Assembly (NCBI GenBank): GCA_964011675.1
Contig: CAXGPR010000002.1
Coordinates: 62,001-126,000 of the forward strand
From: GCA-2693325 sp964011675
Lineage (GTDB): Bacteria > Latescibacterota > UBA2968 > UBA8231
Reading direction: 5' to 3'
Length of the DNA stretch: 64,000 bases
In this document: positions 46,160-53,451 of the stretch, in pieces
Layout of the letters: each line of letters starts with the position of its first letter
Numbering within the stretch: position 1 is the first letter of the stretch
The notes under the pieces: generated by a model
The model's database searches: none
What the model was told of the DNA's origin: nothing
The model's input: only the letters and a program-made list of their open reading frames with translations
Position numbers and translations under genes: made by a program

Positions 46160-46654
46160 TCAGACGGTCTCCGGAACAATGAGCACTGCGGTTGGTAGAG
46201 AGGTTTCTCGGGCCTTGGTAAAAGCGGCGGGAATCTGTTTGATATCGCCGTCTTCGTGCATAGCAGTATAGGGAATCTGCCATGCGTTGAGCGTGGGCTC
46301 GAAAAACGTGGCTGCCGTATCCACCCGCAGGGCATCCGGTTCCATCGTTTTGTATCCGCGATAGCCCACGAGCATAACGATGGGTAAGCCCATGTTATAA
46401 GCCGTGCCGCGAAACGCGTCACCAGCTTCGAAAAAACCGGTATTTTGAATCAATACAAGTGGTGTTGCGCCCCCTAAGTATAGGCCGGAGGCGAGGCCAA
46501 AGGCCTCGCCTTCGCGGCTGGTGAGAATCACTTCTATGTCCGGGTGGGCCCACAGGCGCTCAAAGAGCGCGCGCGAACCGTTATCGGGCACGCCGACTAC
46601 GTGCGTGATGCCTTCTTTTTCGAATGCCTGGACGATCTTTTCTGAACTCAGCAA
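46160..46654 (-). CDS. ThDP-dependent 2-oxoacid decarboxylase, alpha (ComD-like) subunit
   Basis: 164 residues, matching ComD (~169). It is the PYR-domain half of a ThDP enzyme: EKEGITHVVGVPDNGSRALF, LTSREGEAFGLASGLYLGG (the Glu that activates thiamine) and LIQNTGFFEAGDAF. Together with the next gene it makes a split-subunit decarboxylase. The gene lies 12 nt after the triple RidA gene. Confidence 0.85.
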   Translation of the reverse strand: MLSSEKIVQAFEKEGITHVVGVPDNGSRALFERLWAHPDIEVILTSREGEAFGLASGLYLGGATPLVLIQNTGFFEAGDAFRGTAYNMGLPIVMLVGYRGYKTMEPDALRVDTAATFFEPTLNAWQIPYTAMHEDGDIKQIPAAFTKARETSLPTAVLIVPETV

Positions 46655-46666
46655 GATAATAGCTCC

Positions 46667-47863
46667 TTATTCGGCAAAGATCGATCGGTTGGAGATGCCA
46701 GAGGCCGCATCTTCGCGCTGAATACCTCCGACAAACTGAGCCGTGCGGCCGGCTGGAGCGCAGCCTTCGTAATAGGCGCTGAAGGATTCGTTGAACGTGC
46801 CGATGCCCGCGCGGTTTGCAGCCGAATCGGAGCCGGCGCCAATATAGGCATTGTTGAAAATGCCGTTTTCTTTTAAGCCATGACCGCCCGCTTCTTTCAC
46901 GCGGGCGTCGATCGTGCTCAGCTGCGCGCCGGCATCGTCGCCAGCCACGGCGCTGACCATGACTTCACGCACGCCGTGATGGCTGATGGCGTTCCATGTG
47001 CTGAAGCCGTCTTCAACTTGACCCGAGCGAATAATCTCAACTTCGCCAGACACGACTCGCGGCTGCGGTTCAATAATGCTATCGAGGTTGGGAATGCGCG
47101 AAACGGGGTAGATCAAACCGGCTGGGAGGTCGTCGCCAAAGTAGTTGACAAAAGCCTTGCGGGTGGTTTCGATACGTTCCCACGTTTTGCTCGGATCGTC
47201 GTCAACGGCGACGAGGATTTCCATAAACACGGTCTGCTTGCGGAAGTCGACACCCTGTTCGGCAAAGGGCTTGGCATACTGCTCCTCGAGGATAAAGTTC
47301 ATTTCCTCGACCAAATCGTCGCCCAGCGTCGTGATCATCTGGTCGCCTTTTTTGTGCAGCACGGATGCACCCGACGGCTGGTGGTCTACCCACGTGCCGT
47401 AGTCGACCTTGCCGCCTCCGATGGTGACATTTTCACCTTTGATCGCCTTGATTTGAACTTCAAAAAGTGCTGCAGGATCGGGAAATCCTTCCCCGTGCGT
47501 GAAGCGAGCCATGCGATTGGAGCGCAGCGGTCCGCCCGTGACGGCGTTGATCAATGCGCCGTATATTTTGTTGAAATCGTTTTTACGTTGGTCGCATTCG
47601 TCGCGATCGGCCGAAGGCGTAGTCCACAGCACGTCGGTCTTGTATACGTCGGACCAGTGCACGCCGCAGATTTCCAGGCCCTTATTCAGGTTTTCAATCG
47701 TACCAAACCATTCTGACCCAACGTCGTTGGCATACTGGGTGCCGACGTTACCCGAAGGCTCTATGAGGCGCACGACGTCGCCGTTATCGTCGCGTGTGAT
47801 GACCTCAGTTGGGTTGGAAAAGATGGCAATTGGATTGTGGCGAATGATGTTGACCTGGGCCAT
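46667..47863 (-). CDS. Triple RidA/YjgF-like protein (single-chain pseudotrimer)
   Basis: 398 residues, about three times RidA. Module 1 (~1-143): WFGTIENLNKGLEICGVHWS, DVYKTDVLW, RMARFTHGEG...ALFEVQIKAIKG. Module 2 (~150-280): VEEMNFILEEQ, GVDFRKQTVFMEILV, RKAFVNYFGDDLPAG. Module 3 (~280-398): STIDARVKEAG, NNAYIGAG, FNESFSAYYEGCAPAGRT with Arg373 where RidA has its catalytic Arg. RidA trimers hydrolyse reactive enamines/imines; the cyanuric acid hydrolase fold also uses three such modules, but its usual motifs are not evident. First gene of the operon with ThDP decarboxylase and LarA-like genes, and it has a good GGGGA Shine-Dalgarno. The family call is from pattern only. Confidence 0.6.
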   Translation of the reverse strand: MAQVNIIRHNPIAIFSNPTEVITRDDNGDVVRLIEPSGNVGTQYANDVGSEWFGTIENLNKGLEICGVHWSDVYKTDVLWTTPSADRDECDQRKNDFNKIYGALINAVTGGPLRSNRMARFTHGEGFPDPAALFEVQIKAIKGENVTIGGGKVDYGTWVDHQPSGASVLHKKGDQMITTLGDDLVEEMNFILEEQYAKPFAEQGVDFRKQTVFMEILVAVDDDPSKTWERIETTRKAFVNYFGDDLPAGLIYPVSRIPNLDSIIEPQPRVVSGEVEIIRSGQVEDGFSTWNAISHHGVREVMVSAVAGDDAGAQLSTIDARVKEAGGHGLKENGIFNNAYIGAGSDSAANRAGIGTFNESFSAYYEGCAPAGRTAQFVGGIQREDAASGISNRSIFAE

Positions 47864-47974
47864 AAGGTTCCCCTTTTTCGTGGATTAAAAATTGAATAAA
47901 TGTATGGTTGCGATTCTGTTTTTGAGGTCTGATAAAATAAAACCTAATGACGTTGCGAACAATAGGAGGGTTTC

Positions 47975-48658
47975 TTGAGACGCTGTGTAGCGCTGTTAGC
48001 CAAAAAACCAGAGGCCGGAAAAGTAAAAACGCGGCTTGAATCGGCCTGCACTCCTTCTGAGGCCGCGTGTTTATACCGCGCATTTTTGCTTGATACGGCG
48101 ACCGTGATATCAGCCGTGCAGGCCGAGGAAAAGGTAATCGCCTATACTCCTATGGGAGCTGAGGAATTTCTGCGTGATATTCTGTGCGAAGTGGGTTCGT
48201 TCACTTACTTAGCCCAGTGCGACGGCACGCTGGGAGAGCGGATGCACAACTCGATTGAGGGCGCTTTGGGACGCGGTGCTGAACGCGTGGTGCTGCTGGG
48301 ATCTGATAGTCCCGACGTGCCCGTTGAATACGTCAACCGCGCATTTGAAATGCTCGTGAAGCATCCCCTGGTATTAGGACCTAGCACCGACGGCGGCTAC
48401 TATCTCATTGGCCTACGGCGAGACGCGCGCTGTCCCATGTCGGATATCGCTTGGAGCACGGGCGACGTGCTCGAACAGACGCTAGCGGCGATCGGTGACC
48501 AATCGCTCGGCTTGCTGCCCGTTTGGTACGACGTAGATACACCACAAGAAGCGGCTTTTTTGCGCGTGCATTTACGCGCGCAGCGGTTGGCTGGAACGGC
48601 CGTAGGGCGCTATAGCCTGCCTATGTTAGACCAGATGATCCTGCCCTCTCCATCGTAG
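47975..48658 (+). CDS. TIGR04282-type glycosyltransferase (DUF2064)
   Basis: 227 residues from a TTG with AGGAGGG 4 nt upstream. A GT-A-like nucleotidyl-/glycosyltransferase fold: MRRCVALLAKKPEAGKVKTR, GERMHNSIEGAL, LLGSDSPDVP with the DxD-like site, and GPSTDGGYYLIGLR. Family members are often near arsenosugar or lipid genes but donors are unproven. Divergent from the RidA operon, convergent with fabI. Confidence 0.85.
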   Translation: MRRCVALLAKKPEAGKVKTRLESACTPSEAACLYRAFLLDTATVISAVQAEEKVIAYTPMGAEEFLRDILCEVGSFTYLAQCDGTLGERMHNSIEGALGRGAERVVLLGSDSPDVPVEYVNRAFEMLVKHPLVLGPSTDGGYYLIGLRRDARCPMSDIAWSTGDVLEQTLAAIGDQSLGLLPVWYDVDTPQEAAFLRVHLRAQRLAGTAVGRYSLPMLDQMILPSPS

Positions 48659-48685
48659 GGGCAACCTGATTAGAACGGTGTTCAA

Positions 48686-49456
48686 TCACATGCCCATGAA
48701 GCGATAGCCGGCATCGACGTAGACAATCTCGCCGGTGATGCCCGAGCTGAGGTCGCTGCATAGAAAGAGCGCGCTGTTACCGACTTCTTCTACGGTTACG
48801 TTGCGCTTGAGCGCCGCACGTTCAGCGTGAGTTTGTAGCATGATGTTAAACTGGCCAATTCCGCGGGCTGCAAGGGTTTTAACGGGGCCTGCCGAAAGCC
48901 CATTCACGCGGATGTTACGATCGCCCAGTTCGCGAGCCAGATAGCGCACGCCTGATTCGAGCGCTGCTTTGGCTACGCCCATCACGTTGTAGCGCGGTAT
49001 AGCACGAATGCTGCCCAGATAAGTCATGGCGACGATGCTGCCACCCTCATCCATGAGCGGAACGGCGCCGCGGCTCATGGAGTTGAGTGAGTAGGCGCTT
49101 GCCGACAGAGCCAGTTGGTAATGATCCTGCTCTATGCCCAGAAAGTGTCCGTCTTTCAAGTCTTCTTGTCGGGCAAAGGCGATAGAGTGAACAGCTGAGT
49201 CCAATCGGCCAAATTCGGTTCTGACTTTGTCAAAAGCTGCCGTAACTGAATTGTCGTCTGTTGCTTGGCAGGGAACGATCAGTGGCGTCTGCGAGAGTTC
49301 ACCTGCCAATTTTCCGATGCTATTTTTTTCGCGATCGCTGAAATAGCTCAGCGCTAAGTGAGCACCGTGTGCATCAAGTGAACGGGCAATTCCCCAGGCA
49401 ATGCTGCGGTGGTTGGCCACGCCAGAAACAAAAGCGAATTTGTCTTGCATCAACAT
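48686..49456 (-). CDS. fabI: Enoyl-ACP reductase (NADH)
   Basis: 256 residues with AAGGAG upstream of the ATG. SDR fold of FabI: GVANHRSIAWGIARSL cofactor segment; Tyr146, Tyr156 and Lys163 fall at the same numbers as in E. coli FabI (TYLGS; RYNVMGVAK). It does the last reduction of fatty-acid elongation in the cytoplasm. It is the last gene in a five-gene same-strand run with the NYN, GHMP-kinase and ATP-grasp genes (25 nt gap), an unusual place for it. Confidence 0.95.
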   Translation of the reverse strand: MLMQDKFAFVSGVANHRSIAWGIARSLDAHGAHLALSYFSDREKNSIGKLAGELSQTPLIVPCQATDDNSVTAAFDKVRTEFGRLDSAVHSIAFARQEDLKDGHFLGIEQDHYQLALSASAYSLNSMSRGAVPLMDEGGSIVAMTYLGSIRAIPRYNVMGVAKAALESGVRYLARELGDRNIRVNGLSAGPVKTLAARGIGQFNIMLQTHAERAALKRNVTVEEVGNSALFLCSDLSSGITGEIVYVDAGYRFMGM

Positions 49457-49480
49457 AATACGACTCCTTTTTATCCTTGC

Positions 49481-50113
49481 CTACTCTGACTTTTTCCGTT
49501 TAAAAAGATGTTCCCACTCATCTACCTCTCCCTTGTCGAGCGTTAGGTTTGGATCTGTCTCGCGCGGTTGGCGCTGCGCGAGATGGGCGGCTTCCTTGCG
49601 CTGAGTAGTTTGTTCAAATACTGCCGAGAATGCCTCTACTTCCTCTCTATCGGGTCGCCAGTGTGGATCAGATCCCGGATCTTGTTGACGGTCGCGGACT
49701 ATGCGCTGCCGCGGATTTTCCAGTTCTTCTGCAAACGTCGGCGAATCGATAAAAGCGATTTTGTTACGCGAAGCGCACCGCTGGATCTCGCGATCTGAGG
49801 TGACTACGCGCAGCCAGCGAGCGCCGTGCTTTTGTGCGACGCGTTCCATGATCAGATCGTCAGCTTTTTGTGGACGACGGGAAAAAAATATATCTATGTT
49901 GTCTCGTTTCTGGTAATCCGGATGGTTGACATCGGGATCCCCGTCGTAAAAGATGGTAACATCCGTGCCCGTCTTGCGCGCATAGCTTGCGAGCGCCTCT
50001 TCGATATGGGCGCGTGCCGCGGCCAGACTCCGATGGAGCGACTCGCTATACAGCGGCACGCACTTGATCAGATTGTATCCGTCAATTAGCGCTTGTGGAT
50101 TGTGCTTAGCCAT
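49481..50113 (-). CDS. NYN-domain (YacP-like) RNA-binding/ribonuclease protein
   Basis: 210 residues. N-terminal NYN/PIN-like fold: ALIDGYNLIK with catalytic Asp11, TIFYDGDPDV, KADDLIMERVAQ and VVTSDREIQ carry the acidic residues expected at the metal site. The C-terminal ~80 residues are charged and low complexity (DPHWRPDREEVEAFSAVFEQ). YacP/Rae1 relatives cut mRNA on ribosomes; whether this one is active is inference. It sits 20 nt after the GHMP kinase gene. Confidence 0.82.
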   Translation of the reverse strand: MAKHNPQALIDGYNLIKCVPLYSESLHRSLAAARAHIEEALASYARKTGTDVTIFYDGDPDVNHPDYQKRDNIDIFFSRRPQKADDLIMERVAQKHGARWLRVVTSDREIQRCASRNKIAFIDSPTFAEELENPRQRIVRDRQQDPGSDPHWRPDREEVEAFSAVFEQTTQRKEAAHLAQRQPRETDPNLTLDKGEVDEWEHLFKRKKSE

Positions 50114-50132
50114 ACTCTATCACCTTACTTAG

Positions 50133-51992
50133 TTACGGGCGCTCGCTCAGCGATATGCCTGTCCGGTTAAGGCTGTAAGATACTACGCTGCTCTTGGCAT
50201 AAGGGGCCATATTGCGGAGGGCTGTGAGTCCTTTCCGTAGCTCGTCTTCTCGTCCCTCTCGCGCAATTAAAAGCGCAAATCCACCCCCTGCAGCGCCCGT
50301 TAAGAGGCCCCCTTCACTCAAGTTGGTTAAGGAGGGATGCTCAAATAAGTGCTGCAGCGCTTTGCTGGTTGCCCCCGGATCGAGGATGCAGCGGAGCTGC
50401 CAATAGCGTGCCGATAGGTCGCCCAATTGGTCGTACGATCCCTGCTGCAGGGCCTGAACCATGCGGTCGTGGATATCCAACGATTCCCGTATGGCTATAT
50501 AGCGATGAGGGTCGCGTGTCAGGTAGACGTCGAGTACTTCGTTGAGACCGCGGGTAGCCGCGCGCGAGATGCCCGTGTCAAATAGGATGACGCGTTTTGC
50601 GAATAGAGATTCGTCGACCCCGCTGAGAAACTGGCGCTCCGGTGCGGGCAGGCCATCCGTCGGAGGCGCGTAGAAATTCTTGATCGCCGAAGGGCCTCCG
50701 CATGCACCGCGTGCGTCTTGCCATCCGCTGTTGAGGCCGAAGCTCTGTTCGAGTAAAACACTTTGATCATAAAGGCCGGGGTATTCGCTCTCCACGTTGC
50801 CGTAGGAGTGATTGGAAAGTCTGTACAGTATTTTGAGCACGGATGCGGCTAAAATACTGCTTGTTCCGAGGCCCGAGCCCTGCTGCACTTTGCTACTCGT
50901 TACTAACTCGAGACCGCCTCCGCCGGTGAACGCTGCGATGTCGCTGATGATCGCATCCGAATGGTCGCGGACAATGCCCACGTGCACGAGCGCCTGCTTC
51001 ACTAAACGCAGGGCTTCGTCGCCTCCGCGGCGATAGGCGAAAAAAAGTTTGCTTTGCGTCTCCTCGTCACCCTTGCTGCTTGCTTCGAAGTCTGCCTTAA
51101 AATCCATCGACAGTGAGCGCAGTATGAGTTTGGGCTCGGCCAGGCGTCGCGCGGTAACTGTGAGGGGAGGAGAGGTGTGCTCTTCTCCTTCCATCTGTAG
51201 GTCAATGCCAAGATTGAGGGTTTTTCCCCCTTGTTCTTTGCTACGCATGTGGTTGTCGGAAGCGTTGGCGCTAGAGATGCCAATGCGCAGGGGCGATTCG
51301 ACTAGGAAAGTGCGGTTGAAATCGCTTTCTGCCATGCGCGGAGCCGCGTTGCGCTCTTCGCCCAAATCCGCGAGGCTACGGCGCAGGTCTATGCGCTGGA
51401 GTTGGTTGATGCGCGTCTCGTAGGCCTCAACTAGCTGATCAAGAACTTTGTCTTCCTTAAGCTTGGCGATGCGATCTCCGTCGATGCGGCAGGATGGGGG
51501 CGAACGTCGTTTCCACGCTCTGGTATCTTTGGCCATTAGGTTGTACAAGTCTGCCATGATGCGCGCCGTGCGCATGCCGCCCAAGCGGCATGCCGACCCT
51601 TTTTGTTTGTCTATGTGCGTGCTCAATGACTTGATTATGGCAAAGAGAACTTTGGGGTTGTTGTCGGGAACGAGGCGCAGAATCTGGCGATGATCGACGT
51701 CGGCTTGCTCGTTTACAACGTCTACGAGCACTTTGGGCAGCTCGCGCTCAACTGCGTCTGAAAAGAGCTCGGTCCACATCTCTGGCGTTAGAGCTACAAA
51801 CAGATGGTCAATGGCTGCGTGGGTTTGCAGGTCGCGCAAAAGCGCTTTGTTGAGCACGAGGTGACGTATAAACAAGCGTCGCTGGTCTCGAGGAGCGCTG
51901 CTGACGCGCGCCTCTTGGACCAGACGGGTTATTAAGGCATTTACCTCGTCGAGGTCCTGCGCTTCGGCAAGGCGTTTCAAATAGTCGTCCAT
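50133..51992 (-). CDS. GHMP kinase, fucokinase-like C-terminal domain with helical N-terminal region
   Basis: 619 residues from ATG 51992 (the longer frame to 52109 overlaps the neighbour and lacks support). Residues 1-225 are helical and unassigned. From ~225 a GHMP kinase follows: ESPLRIGISSANASDN (232-247), the ATP loop QQGSGLGTSS (370-379), GWQDARGACGG (423-433) and TGAAGGGFALLI (565-576). The QGSGLGTSS and GWQD features recall L-fucokinase/Fkp and heptose kinases, so it probably phosphorylates a sugar or sugar-like alcohol. The N-terminus does not resemble the GDP-fucose pyrophosphorylase part of Fkp. It follows the ATP-grasp gene by 19 nt. Confidence 0.8.
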   Translation of the reverse strand: MDDYLKRLAEAQDLDEVNALITRLVQEARVSSAPRDQRRLFIRHLVLNKALLRDLQTHAAIDHLFVALTPEMWTELFSDAVERELPKVLVDVVNEQADVDHRQILRLVPDNNPKVLFAIIKSLSTHIDKQKGSACRLGGMRTARIMADLYNLMAKDTRAWKRRSPPSCRIDGDRIAKLKEDKVLDQLVEAYETRINQLQRIDLRRSLADLGEERNAAPRMAESDFNRTFLVESPLRIGISSANASDNHMRSKEQGGKTLNLGIDLQMEGEEHTSPPLTVTARRLAEPKLILRSLSMDFKADFEASSKGDEETQSKLFFAYRRGGDEALRLVKQALVHVGIVRDHSDAIISDIAAFTGGGGLELVTSSKVQQGSGLGTSSILAASVLKILYRLSNHSYGNVESEYPGLYDQSVLLEQSFGLNSGWQDARGACGGPSAIKNFYAPPTDGLPAPERQFLSGVDESLFAKRVILFDTGISRAATRGLNEVLDVYLTRDPHRYIAIRESLDIHDRMVQALQQGSYDQLGDLSARYWQLRCILDPGATSKALQHLFEHPSLTNLSEGGLLTGAAGGGFALLIAREGREDELRKGLTALRNMAPYAKSSVVSYSLNRTGISLSERP

Positions 51993-52011
51993 AGCGTATC
52001 GTCTTTTCCTA

Positions 52012-53451
52012 TCACAACGTGAGATGAGACGCGGCGCGCCCGTTCGCTCGCAGGTCGTTCCAGAGTCTTTCGCTGACGCCCGCCCGTTCGTCGCTCGTCC
52101 GACGTGCATGACAAAAACCGGCCGGTCTGGGGTTGGCCTCTATGGGTATGGCCGTTGGTCGAAGACCTTTCATATCGATGACGAAGTCCAGCCCCACTAG
52201 CGCTAAGTCAGGAAAAACGGATGCCGCGCGCTCTGCGCAATCAAAGGTCTCGTCCCAGAAAGAGGAGTTCAACTCGATGGGTCGCCATTTTCCCTCTTGT
52301 CTGTAAACTAACTGGTCTTTTATATCCGCAGCCGGTACGATGCGGCCGCCTCGTGCTCGCGAAGCAGGTGCGTGGACGTGCGCGCCCAGCTGCACGTAAT
52401 GAGAATCGGCACGTCGACTATCGTCGCAACGGGAAACGTGTACACGCACGGCCAGTGTATGCAGGCTGCCTCGTTCTCGGTCTTTAAAAAAAACGCGATC
52501 TCGCCGCACTTGCAATAGTAGATCGTTCTGCTCGTTCTGCTCTTTAGCGTAGATCAACCAATCCTCTGGGGTATGTAGGTAGGCTACGCCGCGGCCTTCA
52601 CTGGCGCTATTCGGTTTAACTACCAGTGTTCCGTAGCTGTCAAGCCATGCCCGCACAGTGGATGCATCTGCCACGGTAATTAGGCGCGTTCTGGGTACAT
52701 TAATCCCGCTCTGCGTCCAAGCTTTGATGGAGGCCTGTTTATCGTCTGCCCACTGCGCCTGGCACCACGGGTTGATCTGGAAAACTGGGAGGTGAGCTGA
52801 CCAGTGAGCGTGAAGGGCTTGTTCTTCGCATCCCAAGCTGAGAAAGTGCGCGCTTTCTATTGGCTGGGGCACTACTAGCGATGCTTCTATGAAGCGTTGG
52901 GCGTTCAGGTCAAAGAAAAGGGCACGCTGTATTCGATGCTGATCATCAATCCAGTCGATATGAACGCCCATGACGTTAAAATAGGTTCGTCCAATCGCAG
53001 TAGAGTCCGCGGTAAAGGCGTCGACTACGAGAGGATAAAGCTCGTGCGTAATCAGCGCAGGCTGTGCAAAGACGACGGCGTGATTGTGCGTGCCGGGCAG
53101 CAGGTGGGATAGGGTATCTGCTCCCAGAGAGGAGGGCGCTAGACAGAGTTCGGGCGCTAGAGGCTGGCTGCTTTGTGCGTCGCGTGCTGATTCGATTAAC
53201 CGATGTCGGTAGATCGGATCGCGCTCTAGGGCTTGGCGTACGCAGTTGTCCGCGTCGAATTTCGACCAATCCCACAGCGCACATAGCGAGTCGAGCGCAT
53301 CATTCGCGTCGTCTAGGGAGCGCTGGCTCAGGGCATATTTGAGCGCGACGCTGAGTTCTAATGACTTTAGCGTAGCACCCGATTTCAGCCCTAGTGCGCG
53401 TTCGGCACGTCTGCAGGCCGATTCCTGCAGCCCGACCTTAGCGGCGGTCAA
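52012..53451 (-). CDS. ATP-grasp ligase-like protein
   Basis: 479 residues from a TTG with GGAG ~10 nt upstream, overlapping the end of the giant gene by 14 nt. The C-terminal half is an ATP-grasp: TLVVKPNSASEGRGVAYL (275-292; Lys279 and the Gly loop), LLLQVRRDRVFFKD, HTLAVRVHV, GAHVHAPASRARGGRIV, LVGLDFVID and IPIEANPRPAG (436-445, metal-binding Asn). N-terminal ~230 residues are unassigned. ATP-grasp enzymes join a carboxylate to an amine or thiol through an acyl phosphate. Substrates unknown; the pairing with another ATP-grasp gene points to a dedicated pathway. Confidence 0.8.
   Translation of the reverse strand: MTAAKVGLQESACRRAERALGLKSGATLKSLELSVALKYALSQRSLDDANDALDSLCALWDWSKFDADNCVRQALERDPIYRHRLIESARDAQSSQPLAPELCLAPSSLGADTLSHLLPGTHNHAVVFAQPALITHELYPLVVDAFTADSTAIGRTYFNVMGVHIDWIDDQHRIQRALFFDLNAQRFIEASLVVPQPIESAHFLSLGCEEQALHAHWSAHLPVFQINPWCQAQWADDKQASIKAWTQSGINVPRTRLITVADASTVRAWLDSYGTLVVKPNSASEGRGVAYLHTPEDWLIYAKEQNEQNDLLLQVRRDRVFFKDRERGSLHTLAVRVHVSRCDDSRRADSHYVQLGAHVHAPASRARGGRIVPAADIKDQLVYRQEGKWRPIELNSSFWDETFDCAERAASVFPDLALVGLDFVIDMKGLRPTAIPIEANPRPAGFCHARRTSDERAGVSERLWNDLRANGRAASHLTL

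Noticed and set aside
46159..46422. N-terminal extension of the ComE-like gene to 46422
   Set aside because: It would overlap the ComD-like gene in another frame and adds 88 residues unlike the family; ATG 46158 gives the normal 187-residue subunit.
46880..47716. A 278-codon plus-strand open frame
   Set aside because: It lies entirely opposite the triple RidA gene, has no sensible protein pattern or ribosome site, and reflects the codon bias of the real gene.
46667..47863. Cyanuric acid hydrolase/barbiturase
   Set aside because: The three-module layout is similar, but the conserved Lys-Ser site motifs of that family are not recognisable; only a fold relation is proposed.
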